A DNA stretch of 16,509 nt from CAIVAT01 sp964628215 (GCA_964628215.1 CAZVNF010000081.1:1-16509); one strand, 5' to 3'; positions 9,116-16,509 are shown, numbered from the stretch's first letter. Notes: generated by a model not told the origin, from the letters alone. Numbers and translations: made by a program.

Positions 9116-10190
9116 CCCTTTGCCTGACATCAGGTCAATGACAAAACCTGAGCTTGAACTTTTTTTTCTTCAACACGGGGAAAAAAGATTCAGGGCACAA
9201 CAGGTATACGAGTGGCTTTGGCAGAAAGCCGGACGTTCATTTGAAGAGATGACCAGTCTTTCCAAACCCATGCGTCAACTGTTACGCGATCATTTTTCTT
9301 TTATAACGGCTACCCCTGAAAACATTCAGCAAAGTTCTGACGGAACGGTTAAAACCGGCTTCCTGTTGCATGATGGAAGGATGGTGGAAGGGGTTTTGAT
9401 TCCCTCCGGCGATCGTGCCACGGTATGTATCTCTTCACAGGTTGGTTGTGCGCTGGGTTGTAAATTTTGTGCTACCGGGCAACTTGGTTTTACCCGGAAC
9501 CTTACTGTAGGAGAAATATTCGACCAGGTAACCGGAATGCGCCATGCAGGGACTAAGCCTGCCCCCCTGAATGATGCTGCAACTGATTATGGCTTCCCGA
9601 TATCCAACCTTGTTTTTATGGGTATGGGTGAACCATTTTTGAATTACGAGAATGTGATGAGTGCCATCGATAAAATTTGTTCACCGGAAGGCCTCGGCAT
9701 GTCGGCACAGAGAATTACCGTATCCAGCGTCGGGATTCCACGGATGATAAAAAAAATGGCCGATGATAATCCCAGGTACCATTTTGCACTCTCATTGCAT
9801 GCTGCCACTGACATAAAGCGAAGCCAGATCATTCCGTTCAATACTAAACATCCGCTGGCCGATTTAACAGATGCACTCATTTATTACAACAGGAAAACAG
9901 ATAAACGATTTACCATTGAATATATCCTCTTTGGTAATTTTAATGATTCAATTGCGGATGCGAAGGATCTTGCCCTTTTCTGCAAAAACTTCCCGGTGAA
10001 AATCAATATCATTGAATATAACCCGGTTCCCGGGTCAGGATTTACAAAATCGGACCCCGACAAAACACGCGCTTTTGTCAATTTCCTTGAGAGCCGGAAC
10101 CTTGTTGTCAACGTGAGGCAAAGTCGTGGGAAAGATATCGCCGCCGCTTGTGGTCAACTTGCGGGCAACAATCTGAAAATTAAAATATAA
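9105..10190 (+). CDS. rlmN: Dual-specificity RNA methyltransferase RlmN (23S rRNA A2503 / tRNA A37 C2-methyltransferase)
   Basis: RlmN is a radical SAM enzyme that methylates C2 of A2503 in 23S rRNA and of A37 in some tRNAs, which aids translational accuracy. The product is 361 residues, normal length. The N-terminal accessory domain (RFRAQQVYEWLWQKAG) precedes the radical SAM cluster motif CALGCKFC, giving Cys115, Cys119 and Cys122 in the CxxxCxxC pattern. VFMGMGEPFLNYENV is the SAM-binding GEP segment. Near the end, RQSRGKDIAAACGQLAG carries Cys349, the mechanistic cysteine that forms the covalent RNA intermediate. The AAACGQLAG form and absence of Cfr-specific features favour RlmN over the antibiotic-resistance relative Cfr. 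The ATG at 9105 lies inside the end of the preceding gene; adenine deaminase begins 17 bp after the stop. Confidence 0.96.
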   Translation: MSGSPLPDIRSMTKPELELFFLQHGEKRFRAQQVYEWLWQKAGRSFEEMTSLSKPMRQLLRDHFSFITATPENIQQSSDGTVKTGFLLHDGRMVEGVLIPSGDRATVCISSQVGCALGCKFCATGQLGFTRNLTVGEIFDQVTGMRHAGTKPAPLNDAATDYGFPISNLVFMGMGEPFLNYENVMSAIDKICSPEGLGMSAQRITVSSVGIPRMIKKMADDNPRYHFALSLHAATDIKRSQIIPFNTKHPLADLTDALIYYNRKTDKRFTIEYILFGNFNDSIADAKDLALFCKNFPVKINIIEYNPVPGSGFTKSDPDKTRAFVNFLESRNLVVNVRQSRGKDIAAACGQLAGNNLKIKI

Positions 10191-10207
10191 CATTTATTTT
10201 TTTAAGG

Positions 10208-11845
10208 ATGAACAACACTAATTTTGAAGTAAAGGGCAATATAGTGGATGTGGTTGCAGGAACCATCTTCAAGGGAACAGTTGTAGTTCGTGATGGAATA
10301 ATTGCAGCTATCAGGAACGAGCACGTGGAAGAAGAGGTGTATATCCTGCCGGGACTTATTGATGCTCATATTCATGTAGAGAGTTCCATGCTGATCCCAT
10401 CAGAGTTTGCCCGGCTTGCGGTGATTCACGGTACGGTCGGATCTGTTTCCGATCCCCATGAAATCGCCAACGTACTGGGTGTTGAGGGAGTAAAATTGAT
10501 GATAGCAAACGGGCATAAAGTTCCTTTCAAGTTTTATTTCGGGGCGCCATCCTGTGTTCCTGCCACTCCATTCGAAACCGCTGGCGGCAGATTAGGTCTG
10601 GATGAGGTAAAGGAGCTTTTGCAAATGCCCGATATTAAGTATCTGTCGGAAATGATGAACTTCCCGGGAGTGCTGTTCAACGACCCGGAGGTGATGGCAA
10701 AGCTTGATCTGGCGCGCCAGGCAGGCAAACCTGTTGACGGGCATGCCCCGGGAGTTACCGGGAGTGATGCCGAAACCTATATCAATGCAGGGATTTCAAC
10801 AGACCACGAGTGTTATTCTCTGGAGGAGGCGTATGAAAAAATCAAGTATGGCATGCATATCCTGATCAGGGAGGGCAGTGCGGCGAAAAATTTCGGAACA
10901 CTCTATCCATTGATTGATGAATACCCTTCGAGGGTGATGCTTTGTTCTGACGACAAGCATCCCAACGACCTGGTGGCAGGGCATATCAACCTCGAAGTGA
11001 AACGGGCCTTCCGTCTCGGTCTTAACGTGATGAATGTACTCCGCAGTTGTACCTGCAACCCGGTAATGCATTACAAACTGGATGTAGGATTACTCCAGCC
11101 CGGGGATGCCGCCGACTTTATCCGTGTTGACAACCTGGAAGATTTCAATGTACTGGCTACCTATATCAATGGAAATTTAGTGGCAGAATTTGGACAAACG
11201 CTGATTCCCAGTGTGACTGAAAACCCATTCAATAACTTTAATATCAGCCAGATTACAGCCTCTGAGATCAGGGTTGCCCCCGGAAAGGGACAAATGAAGG
11301 TTCTCAGTGTTCTGGAGGGGCAACTGATTACCGGACTGGTACATGCCGACCCTTTCATTGTAAACGATAACGTGGTTAGCAATGTTAATAAGGATTTGCT
11401 GAAAATAGTAGTTAAAAATCGCTATCATGAAGCTCCTGCCTCAGTCGGGTTTATTAAAAACATTGGATTAACACGCGGGGCAATTGCCTCCTGCGTTGCC
11501 CACGACAGCCACAATATAGTAGCTGTAGGCACTGACGATGATTCCATTACAGAAGCAATCAACCTGATCATCGCCGAAAAGGGTGGTATTTCGCTGGTGG
11601 ATGGACTGATTAAAAGGATATTACCCCTGCCATTTGCGGGTATTATGTCGGGTTTGGACGGGTTTGAGGTGGCACGGCAATATGAGGAAATGGACAAAAT
11701 GGTAAAAGAGATGGGAGCTACCCTGACAGCACCTTACATGACACTTTCTTTTATGGCATTACTGGTTATTCCGGAGATTAAACTGAGTGACAAGGGGTTG
11801 TTTGATGGAACACATTTTCAATTCACGACTGTTTTTGAAGAATAA
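10208..11845 (+). CDS. ade: Adenine deaminase
   Basis: Adenine deaminase converts adenine to hypoxanthine and ammonia in purine salvage. The 545 residue length is typical of the bacterial Ade family in the amidohydrolase superfamily. An N-terminal beta-sandwich part (KGNIVDVVAGTIFKGTVVV) leads into PGLIDAHIHVESSM, where His54 and His56 are metal ligands. Further family marks are DPHEIANVLG, VDGHAPGVTG, DHECYSLEEA and the metal-binding CSDDKHPNDL. The C-terminal part includes HDSHNIVAVGTDD and LPLPFAGIMSG, which are found in Ade rather than in other amidohydrolases such as dihydroorotase. It follows rlmN by 17 bp and may be co-transcribed. No terminator is seen before arsR 71 bp downstream. 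The start has AAGG immediately before ATG, too close to be a good Shine-Dalgarno sequence, as is common in this phylum. Confidence 0.96.
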   Translation: MNNTNFEVKGNIVDVVAGTIFKGTVVVRDGIIAAIRNEHVEEEVYILPGLIDAHIHVESSMLIPSEFARLAVIHGTVGSVSDPHEIANVLGVEGVKLMIANGHKVPFKFYFGAPSCVPATPFETAGGRLGLDEVKELLQMPDIKYLSEMMNFPGVLFNDPEVMAKLDLARQAGKPVDGHAPGVTGSDAETYINAGISTDHECYSLEEAYEKIKYGMHILIREGSAAKNFGTLYPLIDEYPSRVMLCSDDKHPNDLVAGHINLEVKRAFRLGLNVMNVLRSCTCNPVMHYKLDVGLLQPGDAADFIRVDNLEDFNVLATYINGNLVAEFGQTLIPSVTENPFNNFNISQITASEIRVAPGKGQMKVLSVLEGQLITGLVHADPFIVNDNVVSNVNKDLLKIVVKNRYHEAPASVGFIKNIGLTRGAIASCVAHDSHNIVAVGTDDDSITEAINLIIAEKGGISLVDGLIKRILPLPFAGIMSGLDGFEVARQYEEMDKMVKEMGATLTAPYMTLSFMALLVIPEIKLSDKGLFDGTHFQFTTVFEE

Positions 11846-11916
11846 ATTGACATATTTATATATATTAGTAAGATGTATTTTATTAACTTTGCTGCATAAC
11901 TCAAAAACACTCTCTT
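11846..11916 (+). promoter_or_regulatory. arsR promoter region: -7 box and imperfect AT-rich dyad
   Basis: TAACTTTG at 11884-11891 matches TAnnTTTG exactly and would place the start of transcription about 20 nt before the arsR ATG. Just upstream, 11851-11860 and 11866-11875 form an imperfect inverted repeat (7 of 10 positions), a possible operator for autoregulation. The region is very AT-rich, so the dyad could be chance. No -33 TTTG is evident. Confidence 0.4.
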
Positions 11917-12219
11917 ATGACTAAAAAGACCACTCTGGACATTCAAAAACTTGAACTCGCTGCCAGTAAATTAAGGGCAATGGCCCATCCAATGCGTATT
12001 GCCATCATTGATTTACTCACAGAGAATAAGAAGCTCACCGTAACTGAGATATATGAAAGGTTAAGTATCGAGCAGGCCTCTGCTTCACATCATCTCAATA
12101 TATTGAAAAATAAGGGCTTGTTAGAGTCGAAGCGCGACGGTAAGATGATATTGTATTCACTGAAAACCAACGTTCTGGCCAATGTCATTGATTGTATCAA
12201 TCAGTGTGTGACACACTAA
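11917..12219 (+). CDS. ArsR/SmtB-family winged-helix transcriptional regulator
   Basis: The 100 residue product is a one-domain DNA-binding protein of the ArsR/SmtB family, which usually act as dimeric repressors released by metals or other signals. Seen are a lead helix (LAASKLRAMAHPMRIAII, with the family AHPMR), the recognition region VTEIYERLSIEQASASHHLN, and the wing LLESKRDGKMILYSL. The arsenic and cadmium site ELCVCDL in helix 3 is absent, so classical ArsR metal sensing there is not supported. The C-terminal helix has Cys93, Cys97 and His100 (DCINQCVTH), a possible alpha-5-type sensor site or thiol switch; this is inference. It has its own -7 box. Upstream lies ade, downstream a convergent lipoprotein gene whose stop overlaps this stop by 4 nt. 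No transporter or resistance gene is nearby to reveal its target. Confidence 0.9.
   Translation: MTKKTTLDIQKLELAASKLRAMAHPMRIAIIDLLTENKKLTVTEIYERLSIEQASASHHLNILKNKGLLESKRDGKMILYSLKTNVLANVIDCINQCVTH
12203..12217. repeat. 15-bp perfect palindrome at the convergent gene ends
   Basis: AGTGTGT-G-ACACACT is perfectly symmetrical about 12210. It covers the last codons of arsR and the overlapping stop codons of the two convergent genes. It lacks T-tracts on either side, so it is not a standard intrinsic terminator, though as RNA it could form a short hairpin. Confidence 0.7.
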
Positions 12220-14009
12220 TCCCAAATTTCTTCCACATCCCAGTTTGCCCTGATTTCAACTATTTTTGGTAAATATATGACCTCTTCCGGCTGTATATTC
12301 AGTTTGTAATTTCCGGTATCCCATTTCCTGTTTCTGTTTCGGTCGCGAACGGCCTTTAACCTGTATTTTCCAGGAATCATGAAGGCGAAACTAACATTCC
12401 CTGAGGAAGTTATGATATGTTCTTCGTAAAGAGTGGTTTCTTTTTCATTCCATAATTGAACAAGGTATTGCCCGGGCCGTTTTTCCATATTCATGGCAAC
12501 AATGAGGTTGCCGAAATCTTTCTCTCCCCTGGTCCTGAATTCCATGATTATGCTGTCGTGGGAGAAATTCTGTATTCCGAAAAAGACGGAATCGGGGATC
12601 AGGATTTTATAGCTTTTTTCTTCCTCCCATTTGTGATGGATCACGATTGTGCGTTTGATACTGTCGGCAAATGAAATGTCGGGATGGATTGAATCTGTGG
12701 CCGAGATAAGCAATACTCTTTTAAAATTCCATTTGACCAGCGGGTAGGAAAATGTAATCAGAAGTTTATTCTTATACTGGTTGAGTCCTGAATTTGAGGC
12801 GGAATTGGCTATAATGAGCTTTTCCCGTTTTTCCTGATCAGTTAATTTTCTGGAAATTCCTTTTTTGATTACTTCCAGTCGTATCGTATCAATGATTGTA
12901 TTTCCTGAGATCACTTTTGCAACCAGGGAATCCGTTTCGGGCCTGGTAATCCAGAGGCGCACTGAATCACCCTGTTTTGATTTTTCTTCGATATACCAGG
13001 GTGCAACGGAGTCAAAATTCAAAGGTACTATTTGCAGGTTGTTTACCGGGAAGCGGAACGTAAGGGAAACGAGTCCTTTCATCGGGAAAGATGATTTTAA
13101 AAGGCGCTGCACAGAATCCGTTTCCTGGAAGAGATACAATGAGTATGACGGATAGTTTATGAAACGCTGTTTTATTGAATCTGCTGTGAGTATCGAATCT
13201 TTTTTCTGAAGGGAATCGGCATTTTTAATTTTAACCGGAATCGAATTTTTCTGCTCCGGTTGCAACGAATCCATCCTGCTTGTATCCGCTTTTCGAACGG
13301 AGATATAATATGGGTTTACCAGGCTGTCGTAAAAAGCAATTTTTTCGGAAGGCTGGTTGAAAATCAAGTCGCCATTCTGATCCGCCAGGGCGAACAGTTT
13401 AAATTGCCCATGCTGAAGGTTGCGGAAAAGGTAATTTCCCTGGTCATCGGTTTTGGTAATATAATATGGAGCGACTTTCAGCGGAAGTGAATCCAGCGGA
13501 AGCGTATCGTTGTTGTTCATGAAAAGTTCAACAAATATATCTTTCTGAGGTTTATGGTCGAATGCGTTTAGCAGGTTTCCCTGCAGCGACAGGGTATCAA
13601 CAAATTCACCGGTTGAGAACACATAGTTAAATCCCTTTAATGAATTTCCTTCGGTAAGATCGATAATAGCATTGCCAAACGTGATGGAATAGGTGGTATT
13701 CGGGGCCAGGCTGTCTTCAATGCTGACAATCAGTGATTTTCCCTTTAACCGGGTGTCAAGTGCACTTTTTAACGGTGGAGAGATGAAAATCTCTGTGGCT
13801 GCATTTTTAAGATTGATGAATTCGTTGAAATCAATACGAAAGCTGCTTTTTGTAAACTTTGTTGCTAAATTCGGAGGGTCGCAGGCTACTACAACGGGTG
13901 GATTTACATCTTTCGCCCCACCCTGAGGACTCACCGGGTTTGCACAGTGAGTGAGTAACAGCGTACATAAGAGAAGTAAAATGGAAAATAAAATGACCGA
14001 TCGTTGCAC
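12216..14009 (-). CDS. Ig-like (Big_5) domain lipoprotein, Bacteroidetes family
   Basis: The product is 597 residues from a GTG start at 14009. The N-terminus MQRSVILFSILLLLCTLL ends in the lipobox LTHC (Cys22), then ANPVSPQGGAKDVNPP, the C-A-N...GG..D..PP signature of a large Bacteroidetes lipoprotein family. No acidic surface-export signal follows the cysteine, so a periplasm-facing position is likely. Domains: Big_5 Ig-like fold at about 34-137 (TYSITFGNAIIDLTEGNSLK), a carboxypeptidase-regulatory-like beta-sandwich (ITKTDDQGNYLFRNLQHGQF), a long beta-rich middle, and a C-terminal unit RDRNRNRKWDTGNY ending NWDVEEIWD. An ATG at 14105 gives 32 extra polar residues before the signal peptide; it is disfavoured because a -7 box lies between the two. 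No enzyme motif is seen and function is unknown. It converges with arsR and diverges from yebC. Confidence 0.85.
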   Translation of the reverse strand: MQRSVILFSILLLLCTLLLTHCANPVSPQGGAKDVNPPVVVACDPPNLATKFTKSSFRIDFNEFINLKNAATEIFISPPLKSALDTRLKGKSLIVSIEDSLAPNTTYSITFGNAIIDLTEGNSLKGFNYVFSTGEFVDTLSLQGNLLNAFDHKPQKDIFVELFMNNNDTLPLDSLPLKVAPYYITKTDDQGNYLFRNLQHGQFKLFALADQNGDLIFNQPSEKIAFYDSLVNPYYISVRKADTSRMDSLQPEQKNSIPVKIKNADSLQKKDSILTADSIKQRFINYPSYSLYLFQETDSVQRLLKSSFPMKGLVSLTFRFPVNNLQIVPLNFDSVAPWYIEEKSKQGDSVRLWITRPETDSLVAKVISGNTIIDTIRLEVIKKGISRKLTDQEKREKLIIANSASNSGLNQYKNKLLITFSYPLVKWNFKRVLLISATDSIHPDISFADSIKRTIVIHHKWEEEKSYKILIPDSVFFGIQNFSHDSIIMEFRTRGEKDFGNLIVAMNMEKRPGQYLVQLWNEKETTLYEEHIITSSGNVSFAFMIPGKYRLKAVRDRNRNRKWDTGNYKLNIQPEEVIYLPKIVEIRANWDVEEIWD

Positions 14010-14041
14010 GTGGACAGAGGATTTTCGTAAGTTTGCAGGCC

Positions 14042-14049
14042 CAAATTTA
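14042..14049 (-). promoter_or_regulatory. Candidate -7 box for the Ig-like lipoprotein gene
   Basis: Read on the - strand this is TAAATTTG, an exact TAnnTTTG match, 32 bp before the GTG at 14009. A transcript from it would start downstream of the ATG at 14105, supporting the GTG start. An ATTG 16 bp upstream is a poor -33 candidate. Confidence 0.45.
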
Positions 14050-14091
14050 CCAATCGTTTTAATAGCAATGCCTTTTTTTATTAATTTTACA

Positions 14092-14105
14092 TTGTTAATT
14101 AACAA
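14092..14105. promoter_or_regulatory. 14-bp perfect palindrome before yebC
   Basis: TTGTTAATTAACAA is its own reverse complement. It ends 11 bp before the yebC ATG in the divergent gap shared with the lipoprotein gene, and just downstream of the near -7 sequence TAATTTTA (14082-14089). The position would suit an operator, but in AT-rich DNA a 14-bp palindrome can arise by chance. Confidence 0.4.
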
Positions 14106-14116
14106 ACAATAATATT

Positions 14117-14857
14117 ATGTCAGGTCACAATAAATGGTCCACAATAAAGCGTAAGAAAGGCGCGCTGGACGCCAAGCGTTCAAAAATCTTCTCTAAAATA
14201 ATTAAAGATATTACGATTGCAGTGAAAGAAGGCGGAGCTGATCCGGACGGGAATCCGCGTTTGCGTCTTGCCATTGCCAATGCCAAGGGAGCCTCCATGC
14301 CCAAGGATAATATCCAGCGGGCCATCAGTAAAGGGGCCGACAAGGATGCCGCGGCTTTGATTGAAACCACTTACGAGGGAAAAGGACAACATGGTGTGGC
14401 TATTTTCGTAGAATGTACGACAGACAACATTCAGCGGACAGTTGCAAATGTTCGGGCTTATTTTAATAAATATGGCGGTGAACTTGGGCAGAACGGAATG
14501 TTAAATTACCTTTTTGACCGCAAAGGGGTGTTTGTTGTTCCAAAAGGCGATTTGAACCAGGACGATTTTGAAATGGAATTGATTGAGGCCGGCGCTGAAG
14601 ATATCAGCCTCGAGGAGGATGTGTTTACGATTACCACAGCCATGGAGGATTTCGGGAGTATGATTAAAAAGCTTGAAAAGCTGAATATAGAACCTGAAAG
14701 TGCCTCCCTGCAGCGTATTCCGAAAACCACCGTTTCACTGGATGAAGAAGCCACGCGTAAGGTGCTCCGTCTCATTGACATCATTGAGGAGGATGACGAT
14801 GTTCAAAATGTATTCCACACACTGGAAATCAGTGACGAAATGGCAGAGAAACTCTAA
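14117..14857 (+). CDS. yebC: YebC/PmpR-family protein (TACO1-like)
   Basis: The 246 residue product is a typical full-length YebC family member. The start MSGHNKWSTIKRKKGALDAK is the family hallmark, followed by RSKIFSKIIKDITIAVKEGG, the conserved GNPRLRLAIANAKGASMPKDN and YEGKGQHGVAIFVECTTDN. The second half has NKYGGELGQNGMLNYLFDRKG and the acidic C-terminal domain. The family has been described as DNA-binding regulators, and more recently as ribosome-associated factors that relieve stalling, with mitochondrial TACO1 as the eukaryotic relative; the sequence does not decide between these roles. In many bacteria it lies near ruvC, but not here. It is divergent from the lipoprotein gene and ends at a bidirectional terminator. 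Confidence 0.95.
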   Translation: MSGHNKWSTIKRKKGALDAKRSKIFSKIIKDITIAVKEGGADPDGNPRLRLAIANAKGASMPKDNIQRAISKGADKDAAALIETTYEGKGQHGVAIFVECTTDNIQRTVANVRAYFNKYGGELGQNGMLNYLFDRKGVFVVPKGDLNQDDFEMELIEAGAEDISLEEDVFTITTAMEDFGSMIKKLEKLNIEPESASLQRIPKTTVSLDEEATRKVLRLIDIIEEDDDVQNVFHTLEISDEMAEKL

Positions 14858-14888
14858 CAAAAAACGCGGCATTTGCCGCGTTTTTTGT
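14857..14888. terminator. Bidirectional terminator between yebC and the response regulator
   Basis: A 14-bp perfect stem (14857-14870 with 14875-14888) around an ATTT loop has a GC core CGCGGC and A6/T6 flanks, giving a T-tract on both strands. It begins in the yebC stop codon and abuts the stop codon of the convergent gene, serving both. Confidence 0.92.
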
Positions 14889-15860
14889 TTATGCTTCGCA
14901 GATAAACTGCGTAAGGTTGATCCCCTTGGGCAAGTCCAGTTTTTTCCGCAAACGGATACGTGAAATTTCAGTACTTGGAGCGGTGATTTTCAGAATATGT
15001 GAAATTTCCTTTGTATTCAGGTTCATGCGCAGCAAGGCACATAACTTATGGTCGTTGGGAGTAAGCTGAGGAAAGTTTTTCCTGAGCCTGTCGAAAAAGC
15101 CCGGGTGTATTTTTTCAAAATGGGCTTTGATACGATACCAGTCGTTGTCGAATTTAATGTTTTCATCAATCGTTTTCAGCACTTTACCGATCTCAACCTT
15201 GGTTATGCTTTTATCATTCCGGACCAAACGGTTGATGTCCTTTTTGATCAGCCCGATGATCTTGTTTTTCTGTGAAATGAAGATGGATGAGGTGGCCAGT
15301 TCCCTGTTGATCAGGTCGAGTTCCATGTGGTGCTTCTGTTTCAGCAGCTGATTCACCTTTTGTTCGGCATGGATACGTTCCTGCATACGGAGATTTCTCT
15401 CTTTCTCAACCTTTTTGCGGTGCTCGATTTCCTTTTTCAGCTCAGAAATGATCCGTTCATTCGTGATTTCAAGGTTACGCTGGTAATTTGCCACTTCAAT
15501 GGCGGCACGGATCTGATCGATATCCACTGGTTTGAAAAGGTAAGCATAAGGTTTAAGCGAAAAGGACTTCGAAAACATCTCGCTTTTATTCATAGCCGTG
15601 AGGAAAATGATCCCGCAATTGTAGTTTTCTGTAAGAATACGAGCTGCTTCAATGCCGTCCATCTTTCCGGCCAGGCCTACATCCATGATGACTATATCAG
15701 GTTCCAGGTTGGCTTCCTGAAGGTTGGCAATATTTTCAATTGCGCTTTCTCCCTTAGCATCAATACCAAGAACGTCGTATCCGAAATCGTTCAGTTTGGT
15801 TTTCAGGTCATGGGCGATGATTAACTCATCTTCTACAATATACAAACTTATTGGTGCCAT
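14889..15860 (-). CDS. Response regulator: REC, coiled coil, LuxR-like HTH
   Basis: The product is 323 residues. An N-terminal receiver at about 5-122 has the acidic pair Glu10-Asp11, phosphoacceptor Asp60 in VIMDVGLAG, Thr88 in FLTAM and Lys110 in YLFKPV, so it should be phosphorylatable. Residues 125-190 are strongly charged and predicted coiled coil (ELKKEIEHRKKVEKERN). The C-terminal part, about 235-320, contains FPQLTPNDHKLCALLRMNLN followed by TKEISHILKITAPSTEISRI, a LuxR-like HTH of the kind found at the end of Bacteroidetes TPR-type regulators. The combination of receiver, long coiled coil and this HTH is less common than NarL- or OmpR-type layouts. No histidine kinase is visible nearby. 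It begins 11 nt after ackA on the same strand, which suggests co-transcription. Target genes and signal are unknown. Confidence 0.92.
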   Translation of the reverse strand: MAPISLYIVEDELIIAHDLKTKLNDFGYDVLGIDAKGESAIENIANLQEANLEPDIVIMDVGLAGKMDGIEAARILTENYNCGIIFLTAMNKSEMFSKSFSLKPYAYLFKPVDIDQIRAAIEVANYQRNLEITNERIISELKKEIEHRKKVEKERNLRMQERIHAEQKVNQLLKQKHHMELDLINRELATSSIFISQKNKIIGLIKKDINRLVRNDKSITKVEIGKVLKTIDENIKFDNDWYRIKAHFEKIHPGFFDRLRKNFPQLTPNDHKLCALLRMNLNTKEISHILKITAPSTEISRIRLRKKLDLPKGINLTQFICEA

Positions 15861-15871
15861 AATTGAATTAT

Positions 15872-16509
15872 TTAAAATGTAAACTCTGAATTTGTGACAA
15901 TATTATACGTATCAACCGCAATGACCAGTTCCTCATTGGTTGGTATGGTCATGCAGACCACGCGGGAACCAGGTCTTGTCAGGATGGCTTCTCTGCCCCT
16001 GATCAGATTGCGTTCAGGATCAAAATCAACCCCAAGGAAACCGAGGCCATCTAAAATGCGGTGTCGTGTATCCACATCGTTTTCGCCGATACCTCCGGCG
16101 AAAATAATCAGATCAACTCCACTCATAGCGGCAGCGTAGGCTCCAATATATTTTTTAACACGGTATGCATACATTTCAAGGGATAACCTTGCACGTACAT
16201 TTCCATTGCCGGCAGCCTGCTCAACATCGCGCATGTCGAATGAAATGCCTGAGATTCCGCAAACACCGCTTCTTTTGTTGAACATGGCATTGGTATCAGC
16301 AATACTCAGATTCTCTTTTTCGGCCAGGAACAGTAAAACACCAAGATCAACATCCCCGCTTCGGGTTCCCATCATCAATCCTTCAAGTGGTGTAAAACCC
16401 ATCGAGGTGTCGAGAGATTTGCCATTCTGAATTGCTGCAACCGATGATCCGTTGCCCAGATGACAGGTAATGATCTTCAGGTTATTGAAGTCCTTGCCAA
16501 GAAAACGAC
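15872..16509 (-). CDS. ackA: Acetate kinase, C-terminal half (5' end outside window)
   Basis: Acetate kinase interconverts acetyl phosphate plus ADP with acetate plus ATP in fermentative energy conservation. The frame is open to the right edge; 211 residues remain of about 400. Family motifs are TCHLGNGSSVAAIQNGK (phosphate-binding region), DTSMGFTPLEGLMMGTRSGD with the catalytic arginine, and the ASKHA adenosine-binding loop IIFAGGIGEND. The end (IPTNEELVIAVDTYNIV) is intact. The partner pta, which often precedes ackA in Bacteroidota, would lie outside the window. The response regulator gene follows after 11 nt, so both are probably on one transcript. Butyrate kinase is the main alternative in this superfamily, but DTSMGFTPLEGLMMGTRSGD fits acetate kinase. 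Confidence 0.96.
   Translation of the reverse strand, partial: RFLGKDFNNLKIITCHLGNGSSVAAIQNGKSLDTSMGFTPLEGLMMGTRSGDVDLGVLLFLAEKENLSIADTNAMFNKRSGVCGISGISFDMRDVEQAAGNGNVRARLSLEMYAYRVKKYIGAYAAAMSGVDLIIFAGGIGENDVDTRHRILDGLGFLGVDFDPERNLIRGREAILTRPGSRVVCMTIPTNEELVIAVDTYNIVTNSEFTF

Noticed and set aside
9105..10190. Cfr-type antibiotic-resistance methyltransferase
   Set aside because: Length, the MGMGEP segment and the AAACGQLAG ending fit housekeeping RlmN, and the neighbours are not mobile or resistance genes.
15327..15824. 165-codon open frame on the + strand opposite the response regulator
   Set aside because: It is antisense to a gene with intact receiver motifs and shows no domain or start signal of its own.

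Overview
This is a gene-dense, apparently chromosomal window from a member of the Bacteroidota, most likely the order Bacteroidales. The assignment rests on family-level signs: a Bacteroidetes-type sigma-54 activator followed by an LptE-like lipoprotein, a tetratricopeptide-like protein and SecG; an Ig-like (Big_5) lipoprotein of the CAN..GG..D..PP type; a DUF4468-like secreted protein; and several exact matches to the Bacteroidetes -7 promoter box TAnnTTTG. Genus cannot be told from the sequence. No mobile element, CRISPR array, tRNA, rRNA or broken gene was seen.

Region 1 (1-6360, + strand) is a long same-strand run: the C-terminal part of recG, pheT, a receiver-less sigma-54 activator, an LptE-like lipoprotein, an uncharacterised TPR-like protein and secG. 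Gaps within it are 7-53 bp and it ends at a strong intrinsic terminator. A -7-like box inside the recG-pheT gap suggests pheT can also start its own transcript. The downstream half looks like an envelope-biogenesis cluster.

Region 2 (6361-8513, + strand) is the groES-groEL chaperonin operon, with a 140 bp leader and a clear terminator after groEL. No CIRCE element is present; the leader holds a weak -24/-12-like sequence. Region 3 (8555-11845, + strand) holds a small secreted DUF4468-like protein whose end overlaps rlmN by 11 nt, followed 17 bp later by adenine deaminase. A small ArsR-type repressor (11917-12219) has its own -7 box.

Region 4 (12216-16509) has mixed orientation. A large Ig-like lipoprotein on the - strand converges on arsR with a 4 nt overlap of the stop codons, and diverges from yebC. 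yebC converges on a - strand pair made of acetate kinase (3' part only) and, 11 nt downstream, a response regulator with an unusual layout (REC, coiled coil, LuxR-like HTH). One bidirectional hairpin separates yebC from that pair.

Most of the window is core housekeeping sequence and I do not see a convincing undescribed system. The points most worth a second look are the ackA-response regulator pairing, the GSFTGA-variant sigma-54 activator with a possible -24/-12-like element before groES, a four-unit 7-bp tandem repeat touching the secG start codon, and the uncharacterised TPR-like protein between lptE and secG.
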